Assembly: GCA_030522415.1 (NCBI GenBank)
Contig: CM060109.1
Coordinates: 2,781,641 to 2,845,640 of the forward strand
Direction: 5' to 3'
Origin: Channallabes apus
Lineage: Eukaryota; Chordata; Actinopteri; Siluriformes; Clariidae
Length of the DNA: 64,000 nucleotides
The notes under the pieces were generated by a model. That model was not told where the DNA came from and searched no databases. It worked only from the letters and a program-made list of their open reading frames with translations. Below are positions 46,031 to 57,012 of the stretch, piece after piece (position 1 is the stretch's first letter; every line of letters starts with the position of its first letter). Both the position numbers and the translations under genes were made by a program.

Positions 46031-46763
46031 TTATATATCTATATATTATTGTTAGCTATATTTTCTGTTATAGTGATTGCAGTAATGCTGCTAAAAAGTC
46101 AACTTTGATTGTTCCTAATAAACTGTTTAACTGAACTCGCAAATGAATCTCAAGATTTTTTTGTGTGTCAAATATATTCTCAAATAACCTAAACACTGAA
46201 AATATATAAACTTATTTTATCCTCAGATTCTTTCTTGTAACTCTCCTCCTCTCAGTCACATACCTGTCTGATGGCTCATTATGCAGATCAGTATGCAGGC
46301 CTTTGTCTTCTCAGGTGTGAATCACTGCATTAGTAATGATAGATCACGCCTTCTCGCATAGACCCTTTACACTCAAAAAGTGACTTAAAAAGTGTTAATC
46401 ACTATATTGTTTTCTGTGAGCAAGTAAACAAGATCATTTTCACATCATTTTGAAGCAAAAACACTATTCCACCAGGCCTTGTGAAACAATGTCTTGTGAA
46501 CAAATTGTCTGTATGAGTTTCATGGCCTTATTTCAGCTACTTTTTTTTTCACAAAACTTACTAACCACGCATAATATTTTTTTCCTAAAAAATGCAAACA
46601 CGTACATTCATTTTGGTCACGTATTATTGTAGAACAGTTTGTACTGATTACAAGAAAAATACAGGTTGGTCAATAATATATTATAAGTAGCTGAAAAAAG
46701 CACAAATATCAGAGCATGTCCAAACATCTCAAGGGCCCCAAAATCACCCCGGACCTCAGAGGG

Positions 46764-47044
46764 TTAAAATACTACTCTTGACATATAAAGCATTAAATGG
46801 TCTTGCGCCGCCGTATCTGAGCGAACTGCTAATGTCTTACGATCCGCCACGCCTACTTCAATCAAAGGATGCAGGCTGCTTGTCAGTACCGCGTATTATG
46901 AAAACTACAGTTGGGGGCAGAGCTTTTTCTTACAAAGCCCCAAAATTATGGAATAGTCTTCCAAATAGTGTTCGGGACTCAGACACAGTCCCAGTGTTTA
47001 AGTCAAGGCTAAAAACCTATTTATTTAGCCAAGCATTTTTATGA
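46764..47044 (+). pseudogene. L2 LINE reverse transcriptase, part 2 (C-terminus)
   Basis: Continues the L2 frame after the piggyBac unit: ILLLTYKALNGLAPPYLSEL, GRAFSYKAPKLWNSLP, FKSRLKTYLF, stop at 47042-47044. Taking out 3676 bp (element plus one TTAA) puts it in frame with part 1. Confidence 0.9.
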
Positions 47045-48046
47045 ATAGATTTGTCTTAGGTAAAGAAGCAGATCTAGGGGACTCATGGACGTACAGTATT
47101 ACGGTGAACTGGTATGTTTAGATGCTGTCTTCCTCACTCTCATTTGATCACTCAGGTTTGTTGACGGTTAGGTGATTGTTTGCTTTACATCTCAGTTCCC
47201 CCTCATGTTTGTGTTTCCTTCTGGCTCCTCCCTTTTAGTTATGCTGTCATAGTTAGTCCTGCCGGAGTCCCTGCTTGCACTCTACCGTAAATATACATTC
47301 ACATTATACATTATGTGACTGTGACCATACCTAATTGCCATTTCTCCTCTTCTTCTCTTCCTCACCCTCTTTCTCTTTCCTCTCTGCCCCTGTGTACCCC
47401 TTTCACTCTTTCTCTCTCTCTGTCGAGCTACACATGTCATTCCTGAGCTGCCAGTGATCCAGACTCCCTCTGCCCTCCAGACCTGCCTGATCCATCCTGG
47501 TGCCCCGTTTCTGGTTGGAGGTCTCGTCGCATGGATGCCCCGTGTGTCTCTTTGGGAAGTGTCTGGTATCTGGGGATGATTCTGTCTACTTAGAAGATGG
47601 TTCTGGCCTCGACTGGTGTTGTCAGCTGTTTCTCTGACGACTTGATAATTCGATAGTTCAGGACTGGAACTTTCTACAAGTCTATCTGAGTCTCCAATAA
47701 CTACCTGGACTCCATTTTAACATCACTTAAGATCAACTATTATAGCTGAACTGCCTGCCACCTAACACACTGTATAAATGCAGATCATTTCCTGCTATCT
47801 GTTTCACCCAGATGAGGATGGGTTCCCTGTTGAGTCTGGTTCCTCTCAAGGTTTCTTCCTATTACCATCTCAGGGAGTTTTTCCTTGCCACTGTCGCCCT
47901 CGGCTTGCTCACCAGGGACTATCTGACCATTTTGATTCATACACATTCACATTCCATACAAACTTAAATAATTCTTTTGATTGTGTAAAGCTGTTTTGAG
48001 ACAATGTCAATTGTTAAAAGCGCTATACAAATAAAATTGAATTGAA
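47045..48046 (+). other. L2 3' untranslated region and tail
   Basis: Non-coding. It ends TGTAAAGCTGTTTTGAGAC, GCGCTATACAAATAAAATTG and repeated TTGAA, the characteristic L2 3' end. Confidence 0.8.
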
Positions 48047-48059
48047 TTATTAGCATGGT

Positions 48060-48545
48060 GTGAGGACAATAACCTAAAACTTAACAGCAAGAAGATGAAG
48101 GAGGTCATTGTGAATTTCAGAAAAGCTACAAGTCACACTCACCACCCAAAAAGTCATTGATATTCAGCTACCCACCATGGAGGACATTAACAAAAAATGC
48201 TGTCTGGGAAGGCAAGAGGTTTTATGAAAGATACCTCTCACCCCAATCATGGACTATTCACCCTTCTCCCTTTGGGCAGGCACTACAGGAGCCTCAGAGC
48301 CCGCACAAACAGACTGAAACATAGCCTTTTCCCTGTGGCTGTTACTGCACTGAACAACTGATCATAGGATGTTACAAATACAATCCTGGACTGTCACTTT
48401 CTGTCTATAGTGCACTGCTTTCTCCACTGTGCATCTTTGCACCATAATTTATCACTGCACTACACTAACTGTCCAGGGTTACCCCAAGGCTGTGTGCAGT
48501 GCTCGCAGGTGAGCACCACTTGGGTTGAATCACCACCATTGAACA
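48060..48545 (+). pseudogene. Rex1-type LINE 3' coding fragment
   Basis: Frame pieces such as SKKMKEVIVNFRK, RYLSPQSWTIHPSPFGQAL and its neighbouring frame HPNHGLFTLLPFGRHYRSLR match the C-terminal region of Rex1-type ORF2, with internal deletions and shifts. It follows directly on the L2 tail. Confidence 0.65.
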
Positions 48546-48736
48546 GGACCCGACACTATATTGTCTTTATTTGTCACATAAATGTTACAGCACAGTGCTT
48601 TTTGTTTCTTTGCATATTCCAGTTAGATGGCAGCGTTCAGAGCTCCAGGTTCCCTGTGGACAAGCTGGGGCCTGTACCACTAACCTTAAGCTGGCAGAGC
48701 CTTAACCCACTCAGCTACCACTGCTCCATGGTAAGA
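48546..48736 (-). mobile_element. Possible tRNA-related SINE with TGTGACAAATAAA tail
   Basis: The minus strand starts GGAGCAGTGGTAGCTGAGTG, A-box-like in the style of class II tRNAs, and ends with ATTTATGTGACAAATAAAG, the same 3' end type as the LINE at 37.86 kb. The B box is not clear. Confidence 0.4.
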
Positions 48737-48914
48737 TAACGTATGGTAAGTTTTCTTACAGAAGAGCTTCTGTAGTCACAGGTTTCCAAAAACATAGATG
48801 TACAGGTGGCTGTAAACAGTTCAGAGTCTGCCAAGTGATTCATAAGTACATTTTAATATTTTATAGGTAATGTGATGCCTATTTACATAGCCTTTTATCA
48901 CAACCTTTTTCTAT

Positions 48915-49760
48915 CTTAGAAATATTGCTAAACTTAGGAGCATATTACCCGTATCTGATGCAGAACAGCTAGTTCATGCATTCATGACCTCCAGACTGGA
49001 CTATTGTAATGCATTACTAGGTGGTTGTCCTGCATCCTCAATAAACAAGCTTCAGTTAGTCCAAAATGCAGTCGCCAGGGTTCTCACTAGATAAAGAAAT
49101 TATAATTATATAACCCCAATATTATCATCCCTGTACTGGCTACCTGTTCAGTTTAGAATAAATTACAAAATAGTATTACTTACATACAAGGCCTTAAATG
49201 GTTTAGCTCCCACATACCTAACCAGTCTTCTGATACGCTACAATCCACCACGCGCCTTAAGATCACAAAACTCCGGACTTCTAGTAGTTCCCAGAATATC
49301 CAAATCTACAAAAGTGGGCGGGGCATTTTCATATTTAGCTCCAAAGCTTTAGAATAGCCTTCCAGACAGTGTTCGGGGCTCAGACATGGTTTCCCAGTTT
49401 AAAAGTAGACTCAAGACGCATCTATTTAATCTGGCATACACGTAACTCATCCCATTACCTCATACTCCAGTACATCTATCCTGAATGGCAACTACGTTAA
49501 TTCTTTCCACCTGTTCTTCTTTTTTCTATCCATCCAGAGGCATCTGGAGATTGTGCCAGCTTCAGTAGTCAAAGGCCGACCCTGCGAGGATCCTGAGGCA
49601 TCCAGAGAAGGACCAGCTCCAGCTGTGTTCTGCTTCTTGATATATCACCGATCTGTATGAAAACGATAATGTATTAGAACGTGCATAAATATAAAACTGT
49701 GATTTGGATCTACATTACTGTTAGAGCTGCCCTTATAGAATATTAATCAACACCACAGTA
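48915..49760 (+). pseudogene. Second L2 LINE copy, RT C-terminus and 3' UTR
   Basis: [87 protein letters not shown] and a stop at 49443, with at least two in-frame stops inside (near 49094 and 49352). The remainder to about 49760 is 3' UTR-like. Confidence 0.8.
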
Positions 49761-50143
49761 ATATAATTTCTTGAAAATGTATACCCTTCCTGCGACCCTT
49801 ACCTGCTGTGTCTTTTGAGCTGAATGTGATCATATGTTAATATCTGACCCTGCTCACCTCCTGTCACTGTAATGCTTTCTGAACACTGATGTCCTGCTCC
49901 GTTCCTCCTCCATTTCCGAAAATTCTGCTGTTGATCCTCTGGCTTGCTGTTGTTTTTCTCATGGCATTCACCATCCTGCTGAGATGATTATTAGCCTCTA
50001 ATCAGGTGATGTGATATTTTAGAGTCGTGTAACCCTGTGGTGCACATAGCGCCAGGGGAAGCATGTTTTTAAATCCATCAAATCCTTGTGGTCTAGGAGT
50101 CATGTGATATCCATCTGAATGTCTACATGTCTGTCAATTTGTC
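49761..50143. other. Intergenic, nothing recognised
   Basis: No repeat or exon signal. Confidence 0.4.
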
Positions 50144-50782
50144 TGTTGTAATGGGTTTGATGCAGGGGTGGCACCACCAAAACATGTACACGAGGGTTAT
50201 GAAAAAGGGTAATTTTATTTGGAAAAATGGGGAAGGGAATGGTTTAAGGAGAGAGAAAAGAAAAAGGGGCAGTAACATGTGGGTGCAAGGCTGGTGAGCA
50301 GTGTCGAGGGGCAGAGTGCACCTGCATGGGCAGCGGCTCCTGCATGCTCCCTCGAACAGCTCCTCTCTCTGCCTGGCCCACTGGCCGCTCCCAGCTCTCC
50401 TTGGGTGTGGTCACAGATGGGAGTCTGTCTTGACATCCTCGACATGAAGGACACAGCGACCTTTTCCTTTTCGGCGTCAGGGTCCCAAAAAACTTGACTC
50501 TACACGAGAACGTTAGTGCTATGGTGGCTTGTGCAGTTCTCTTGGGGCTGCCCTTAATGCAGCGATCAAAAGGTGGCATTCTGTTCACTGCCTTTGAAGT
50601 CCCTGGAGCGCATGACATCACCCAGATCGTGTGCCATTCATCGCAAGGGCCCAGCTTGTTTTTATAGCTCAAGGAACGCCTGCGATGTATTAATGAAGAT
50701 AATTCACCAGTAAAACCTCAGCCCTGCCCTAGAAAAGGGGAGGCCGCCTACTTAGTGACAAAGTGAGCGAGGAGTGACAACA
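50144..50782 (-). repeat. Candidate solo LTR
   Basis: 639 bp with inverted ends TGTTGT / ACAACA (TCTGTTGT / ACAACAGA if extended). The minus strand has CTATAAAAACAAG about 120 nt from its start and AAATAAAATT about 565 nt from its start, the expected promoter and polyadenylation positions. No target duplication was found, so the call is tentative. A 142-codon minus-strand ORF inside has no recognisable domain. Confidence 0.35.
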
Positions 50783-51776
50783 GATTAAGGCACATGCGCA
50801 TCAATGGCACTCGCCGTGACACTGTCTATGTGCTAACCAAGTGAATCAAAAATTAAGCATGACAAAAGACAAAAAAGGTGATGTTTTTATGAGTGAAATT
50901 TCATTAATTCCATCTCTTACTCTCACTTCCTGTCCTTAGACACGGCGTTGTTCCTTTTAGGATGTTTGATATTTAAAAGATAGCAAACTAGATGATATAT
51001 TTTTTGAGCTCAGGCTACAGTGCTACAAGCAATAACACAGGTGAAGTTGTTAAATAATGAACAAAAGGGGTTAAAGTCATCACTGAAAGCAATATATTTA
51101 GCTATATCCTTAACTAGCTATGCTAATAATGGATGAAAAACAGCTAATTTATTATTAAACTCTAACCGGGTTTATAGAACGAGTGACTCAAGATCAGCAC
51201 ATCACAAATACTGTAGAGTCCATGCTCAAGGCTTACACCCGTTGTGTTTACATGATTTTTGTAACGCGCTACTCTGACTGAAATTATACTATACTTCTCA
51301 ACATCGGACAGATAGTGTAGGTGGGAGTGGAGTTGCTCCTGCAGATATAACTTAATCAGTCAAGTCGGCTTTTATTGTCACTTCAACCATATACAGTTAG
51401 TACACAGGGAACCGATTCCTCCAGGACCAAGGTGCTACATACAACATAAATAAACAACATAAATTAATAGAAAAACTAACTAGCTAACTTGGAGACCTAA
51501 TTATCTGGCTAGCTGCATCAAACCCACTACATGCTCCACAGTTCCCGCACCAGATAGTCAAACAAAATGCAGAACAGCAGAAGAAGATGCTAATAATACG
51601 GCGGTGTCATCTGTGTTCATATATCACAATAACCATGAAGGATAGTGCGCATCTCATTAGTACAAAACGTAAAGTGTAAAGTGTACAGCAGTGTAAAGTT
51701 GTGCATGTTCTCACTGCTCCACTGCTACCAGCTCTAAACTTGTTTGTCGATTTCTTTGGTCTGTGATGTAATAGAT
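50783..51776. other. Intergenic; possible LINE tail at 51355-51460
   Basis: At 51355-51460 the words TTTTATTGTCACTTCAACCA and CAGGACCAAGGTGCTACATA resemble a minus-strand LINE/SINE 3' end. The rest is unrecognised. Confidence 0.35.
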
Positions 51777-51789
51777 CAACAACAAATAC

Positions 51790-52005
51790 ATAAGTGTTGT
51801 TGGTCTTTCGGCTGCTTCCGGCAGTCCGCACAATAACTTGGCACAGGTTTTACGCCGGATGCCCTTCCTGACGCAACCCTCCCATGTTATCCGGGCTTGG
51901 GATCAGCACTGCATCCAGTGGCTAGGGTATTTGGGCAGTGGCTGGGAATCGAACCCGGGCCTTCCGCATGGCAGGCGAAACACCTACCACTGAGCCACCA
52001 GTGCC
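51790..52005 (-). mobile_element. tRNA-Gly(GCC)-derived SINE with target duplication
   Basis: The minus strand begins GGCACTGGTGGCTCAGTGG, has CGCCTGCCATGCGG (anticodon region GCC) and the B box GGTTCGATTCC, all as in tRNA-Gly. It then runs into a body ending GCGTCAGGAAGGGCATCCGG and CGTAAAACCTGTGCC. A 13-bp duplication CAACAACAAATAC flanks it (51777-51789 and 52006-52018). Head, tail and duplication are complete. Confidence 0.9.
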
Positions 52006-52267
52006 CAACAACAAATACTTGACTAACAATCCGAAAAGTGGAATATTGCTACCTAATATAGCAGAGTCTGACATACTTCGGCCAATAAATCGATTCCCCT
52101 GCCGTTCTTTTATACTGGTACAATTTCAGAAGTCCAATTAAACGTCGAGTCGAGCTGTAACCATCGTGCCACTCAACTGTGCATAGAAACGGAATGATTT
52201 AAATCAGTGTATAAGCTCTTAAATCCGAAAGATGTGGACATACAGTACAGTATGTATGCGGTAAAGT

Positions 52268-52390
52268 TCATCATATTCAGAGTTGGGTTTTAATTCAATT
52301 AAATTCTGTTCCATTTTATTCGTGTAGCACTTTTAACAATGGTTATAGTCTCAAATCAGCTTTACAGAATCACAATTAGGGAAATCAGCA
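52268..52390 (-). mobile_element. L2 3' tail fragment
   Basis: Minus strand: CTGTAAAGCTGATTTGAGAC, then GTGCTACACGAATAAAATGG and TTGAATTAAAAC, a degenerate L2 3' end. Confidence 0.6.
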
Positions 52391-52423
52391 TAAAATGTGG
52401 GAGTTAATATGTATTAAATCAAA

Positions 52424-52430
<7 letters not shown>

Positions 52431-52462
<32 letters not shown>
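52431..52462. repeat. (CA)n microsatellite
   Basis: Short CA array. Confidence 0.94.
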
Positions 52463-52464
<2 letters not shown>

Positions 52465-52940
52465 TTAGTAATAATGACATTAACAGAGCATTGTTACTCA
52501 GCACACACAGTAGAATAACACTTGATCCAGTACTGTGTTATTGTACATTTTATCTTATTTTAAAATGTGATTTCTTTTCTTTTCTTTACAAATTAATAAA
52601 CAATAACATTAAACAGACTGTAACAAGATTATCAGAATGTTATGTGTCTGCATGATGAATTGATCATTAGTTCAAAACACTATTTAAAATTGATAAACTA
52701 ATAAAGTTTGTGTGTGTGTGTGTGTGTGTGCGTGTGATTTGATGTGCTCTGTTCCAGAGGTGTCAAGTAACGAAGTACAAATACTTCGTTACCTTACTTA
52801 AGTATAAATTTTGGGCATCTATACTTTACTGGAGTAACTATTTTTCAGCCGACTTTTTACTTCTACTCCTTACATTTTTAAGCAATTATCTGTACTTTCT
52901 ACTATTTGCTTTTTAAAAATAGCCTCGTTACTCTATTTTT

Positions 52941-53095
52941 ATGATCAGAACGCGCAACCCCTCTGGTCGCATGATAAAGAACGCGCACAACACCCCCCCC
53001 CCGTCACATGATCAGAATGCGCACAACGCCCCTCCCCCCGTCACATGATCAGAATGCGCACAACGCCCCCCCCTTGCATGATCAGAAAGCGAGAC
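52941..53095. repeat. TGATCAGAATGCGCACAAC tandem repeats
   Basis: Four to five units of 33-38 bp, each starting TGATCAGAA and ending in a C-run (near 52941, 52971, 53009, 53047, 53080), inside the hAT left end. Confidence 0.85.
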
Positions 53096-53912
53096 CTTAA
53101 TGTATGGAACGATATCGCGGACAATATTCAAATGCAATTGCAAATAGCATTTGCAATTGCGTTTCCCATATGTGGACGCACAAACTGTGCCACAATTCAA
53201 ATGCAATTGCAAACTTTGCATTACCGTTTGCTGATTCGCCTTTGCGAGCGCACACTGACTGCCACATTTCAAATGAAAAAACAAAGTCCATTTGCATTTG
53301 TATTTCTCAGGTCTTACACGTCATGAACCTGTCATATTTAATAGCAAAATCAATCACCACGTTTGTTTTTTCACTTTCTCTGCGCCGCGCGTCAAGCCGG
53401 CCAAAATTCAAACGCAATCGCTAATCCATTTGCAATTGCATTTCCAACACGTTACACAGAAACCTGTCAATCAGCGTCAGGGGCGGGTCTATACTGTGGG
53501 GCGGGATTGTATGGGGAGTGACGTCACTCGCACTCGCCGACCAAGAAGGGGGATATTTGAGCACTGGAGGTGAACCGAGATTATCTCATTTGTTTATCAA
53601 GAAATAAACACACAAAAATGACAAATCGCATATTTTCTTGCTCCGGAGTGGACAGAGAAGTTTTTACAAATAAAAATATTTTTAGATCTTCTCCTGTTAC
53701 AGCCTGCTGGAGCTAAATCTTTCAGAAACGCTGCGTACCGGTGTTATGCGCTAAAATGCCTCCCTGCCACTGATTGCACCCCCACAAAATCTCTGTCAAA
53801 TATATGAGGACGTCACAATCAAATATTCATATTATTATTATCAAATATAATATATGAGTATTATCACGAAGCGATTTTTATTATAAATAAGAAATATAAA
53901 AATATACATGTA

Positions 53913-55461
53913 CAACCCCTGGCAAAAATTCTGGAATCACCCCTCTCAGAAGATGTTCATTCAAATGTTTAATTGTGTAGAAAAAAAAACAAGCACATAC
54001 ATGCCACAAAACTATTTTCACTCAACAATCCAAACTTCTGGCTGTATAAAACACTTTAAAAAAAAACAAAGAAAGATAACTATAGTCAACGACAACTGTT
54101 TTAACAACTCAAACAGAGGAAAAAAATATGGAATCACCCAATAAAAACACTACTTGTACTTTGTTGCACCACCTCTGGCTTTTATAACAGCTAGAATTCT
54201 CTGAGTCCTGGATTTAACTAATGTCCAACAGTATACTTCATCAGTCTGTCTCCAGCTTTGTCTTATTGCAGTTGCCAGATCAGCTTTGCAGGTTGGAGCC
54301 TCGTCCTGGACCATTTTCTTTCATTTCCACCACAGATTTTCAATTGGATTAAGGTCCGGACTATTTGCAGGCCATGCCATTGACATTATATGTATTTCCT
54401 GTAGGAATGTTTTCACAGATTTTGCCCTATGGCACGATGCATTATCATCCTGAAAAATGATGCTACCATCACCAAACATCCTTTCAATTGATGGAATAAG
54501 AAAAGTGTCCAAAATCTCAACATAAACTTGTGCATTTATAGAAGATGTAATGACTGTCATGTCTCCCATACCTTTACCTGACATACAACCCCATATCAAC
54601 AATGATTGTGGAAATTTGCATGTTTTCTTCAGGCAGTTGTCTTTATTAATTTCATTGGAACGGCACCAAACAAAAGTTCCAGCATCATCACCCTGCGCAA
54701 TGCAGATTCGTGATTCATCACTGACTCTAACTCTCCTCCAGTCATCCGCAGTCCAAGATTGTCTTTCTTTAGCCCACTGAAACCTTGTTTTTTTCTGTTT
54801 AGATGTTAATGATGGTTTTCTTTTGGCTTTTCTGTATGTAAATCCCATTTCTTTTAGGCGATTTCTTACTGTCCGGTCACAGACATTGACTCCACTTTCT
54901 GATCATTTGTTCCTCATTTGTTTTGTTGTGCATTTTCTGTTTTCAAGTCATATTGCTTTAAGTTTTCTGTCTTGGCGCTTTGATGTCTTTCTTGGTCTAC
55001 CAGTACGCTTCCCTTTTACAACCTTTCCATTTGATTTGTACTTGGTCCAGATTTTAGACACAGCTGACTGGGAACAACCAAGAAGTTTGATAATTCTCTC
55101 CTTTGTTTCAACTGACATCTCTCGTGTTGGAGCTATGAGTTATGTCAATCATCTTGGTTCAACACATCCCTAATGTGTGCAAGCACTCTTTTTTAACTGT
55201 AGACTAATTAGCAGTTGTAGAAATGCAAAGTGCATGGTGATTCCATATTTTTTTCCTCTGTTTGAGTTGTTAAAACAGTTGTCGTTGACTATAGTTATCT
55301 TTCTTTGTTTTTTTTTAAAGTGTTTTATACAGCCAGAAGTTTGGATTGTTGAGTGAAAATAGTTTTGTGGCATGTATGTGCTTGTTTTTTTTTCTACACA
55401 ATTAAACATTTGAATGAACATCTTCTGAGAGGGGTGATTCCAGAATTTTTGCCAGGGGTTG
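53913..55461 (-). mobile_element. Tc1-like transposon at palindrome centre
   Basis: 1549 bp flanked by TA (53911-53912 and 55462-55463). Inverted terminal repeats of about 226 bp (53913-54138 and 55236-55461) start CAACCCCTGGCAAAAATTCT. It encodes a minus-strand transposase with in-frame stops. Confidence 0.93.
54140..55170 (-). pseudogene. Tc1 transposase with nonsense codons
   Basis: Minus-strand DDE transposase. The N-terminal helix-turn-helix part (about 55140-54990: ERIIKLLGCSQSAVSKIWTK, GRPRKTSKR linker) is followed by VCDRTVRNRLKEMG, then an open stretch of 175 codons (54848-54321) with D in SDESRICIAQGDD, the GCMSGKGMG box, D in FQDDNASCH and E in SPDLNPIEN at DD34E spacing. A TGA at 54321-54323 cuts off the C-terminal tail, which continues in the same frame to about 54140. 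At least one more in-frame TGA lies upstream near 54903. Non-functional. Confidence 0.88.
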
Positions 55462-56459
55462 TACATGTATATTTTTATATTTCTTATTTATAATAAAAAT
55501 CGCTTCGTGATAATACTCATATATTATATTTGATAATAATAATATGAATATTTGATTGTGACGTCCTCATATATTTGACAGAGATTTTGTGGGGGTGCAA
55601 TCAGTGGCAGGGAGGCATTTTAGCGCATAACACCGGTACGCAGCGTTTCTGAAAGATTTAGCTCCAGCAGGCTGTAACAGGAGAAGATCTAAAAATATTT
55701 TTATTTGTAAAAACTTCTCTGTCCACTCCGGAGCAAGAAAATATGCGATTTGTCATTTTTGTGTGTTTATTTCTTGATAAACAAATGAGATAATCTCGGT
55801 TCACCTCCAGTGCTCAAATATCCCCCTCTTGGTCGGCGAGTGCGAGTGACGTCACTCCCCATACAATCCCGCCCCACAGTATAGACCCGCCCCTGACGCT
55901 GATTGACAGGTTTCTGTGTAACGTGTTGGAAATGCAATTGCAAATGGATTAGCGATTGCGTTTGAATTTTGGCCGGCTTGACGCGCGGCGCAGAGAAAGT
56001 GAAAAAGCAAATGTGGTAATTGATTTTGATATTTAAATATGACAGGTTCATGATGTGTAAGACCTGGGAAATACAAATGCAAATGGACTTTGTTTTTTCA
56101 TTTGAAATTTGGCAGTCAGTGTGCGCTCGCAAAGGCGAATCAGCAAACGGTAATGCAAAGTTTGCAATTGCATTTGAATTATGGCACAGTTTGTGCGTCC
56201 ACATATGGGAAACGCAATTGCAAATGCTATTTGCAATTGCATTTGAATATTGTCCGCGATATCGTTCCATATTAATGCTTTTGTTGCCCCTCACAGTACT
56301 TTTACATTTATACTTTAAGTAGTTTTGAAACCAGTACTTTTACTTAAGTAAAAGGCTTGGGTTGATACTTCAACTTCTAAAGAAGTATTTTTGAACCCTA
56401 GTATCTATACTTCTACTCAAGTAATGAATGTGAATACTTTTGACACCACTGCTCTGTTG

Positions 56460-56793
56460 AGAGAAATTGTTTCATTGTGTGCTCTGTAATTTTATTATTT
56501 TCTTATATTATTATTCATCACTTCTGTCATACGTATTATGTTTATTAATAATGGCCTTGAATTGCATCCCACAGCAAAAGTTCAAAAGCATCAGTGGTGT
56601 CTGGTTTAACAGAAAAGGGATGCGTTACACGTACAGCAGGATCGTCCTCTCCCGGACTCCCCGGAGTCACACGCTAACCGTTTGTTCTTTCTTTTCCTTT
56701 ATGATTTCTGTTTTTTTTTTCTTAAAGATAAATGCAAGGTCAGGTTTGGATTAAAACTTTTTGTAGCATACACTGTGTGTTTGTGTGTTTGTG

Positions 56794-56797
<4 letters not shown>
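56460..56797. other. Intergenic, nothing recognised
   Basis: No element or exon signal. Confidence 0.4.

Positions 56798-56854
<57 letters not shown>
56798..56854. repeat. (TG)n microsatellite
   Basis: TG array of about 28 units. Confidence 0.97.
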
Positions 56855-56857
<3 letters not shown>

Positions 56858-56952
56858 TCATGCTGCGAGTTTCTCTGTGCTGAGGACACAGTGATCTGTT
56901 CGCCTAACGCTCCTTCGCTTGTGTATTGATCTGTGAAAAGAACAGTGTTTAA

Positions 56953-56954
<2 letters not shown>

Positions 56955-57012
<58 letters not shown>

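Larger units (their letters stand above)
43092..46763. mobile_element. piggyBac-superfamily element
   Basis: 3672 bp flanked on both sides by TTAA (43088-43091 and 46764-46767). Inverted termini CCCTCTGAGGTCCG / CGGACCTCAGAGGG (14 bp with one mismatch in the last bases beyond). Both TTAA and CCCT ends are diagnostic for piggyBac. Internal content: an acidic N-terminal exon, a nested Tc1 element, and AT-rich non-coding sequence. No DDD catalytic domain is found, so it is probably a non-autonomous or deletion derivative. Confidence 0.9.
41005..48046 (+). mobile_element. L2-clade LINE split by piggyBac
   Basis: 5'-truncated L2 (no endonuclease domain) running from the linker through RT, the C-terminal domain and the 3' UTR to the tail AAAGCGCTATACAAATAAAA and (TTGAA)n. 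A 3672-bp piggyBac unit sits in its RT C-terminal region. The left boundary is approximate. Confidence 0.85.
53103..56271. mobile_element. Fold-back element with 808-bp arms, split by Tc1
   Basis: Left arm 53103-53910 and right arm 55464-56271 are reverse complements of exactly equal length (808 nt) with a handful of substitutions and two compensating 1-nt indels. TTAATG flanks both sides (53097-53102 and 56272-56277). A Tc1 element sits at the exact centre. Removing it with one TA leaves a spacerless palindrome of about 1.6 kb. No transposase of its own; superfamily not assigned. Confidence 0.88.
52755..56451. mobile_element. hAT element carrying a nested palindrome
   Basis: Termini CAGAGGTGTCAAGTA and TACTTTTGACACCACTG are imperfect inverted repeats. 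The flanking octamers CTCTGTTC (52747-52754) and CTCTGTTG (56452-56459) agree at 7 of 8 positions, as expected for an aged hAT duplication. Subterminal tracts are rich in ACTT/AAGTA words. Own sequence is only about 0.5 kb (52755-53102 and 56272-56451); the rest is a later insertion. Confidence 0.85.

Noticed and set aside
50244..50672. 142-residue minus-strand ORF as a gene
   Set aside because: Lies within the candidate LTR; no domain recognised.
51936..52005. Functional tRNA-Gly gene
   Set aside because: It is the head of a SINE with body and target duplication; acceptor and D-arm bases are changed.
53045..56322. Mirror-image ORFs (about 60-175 residues) in the palindrome arms
   Set aside because: They arise from AATTGC-type repeats and exist in both arms by symmetry; no protein family resembles them.
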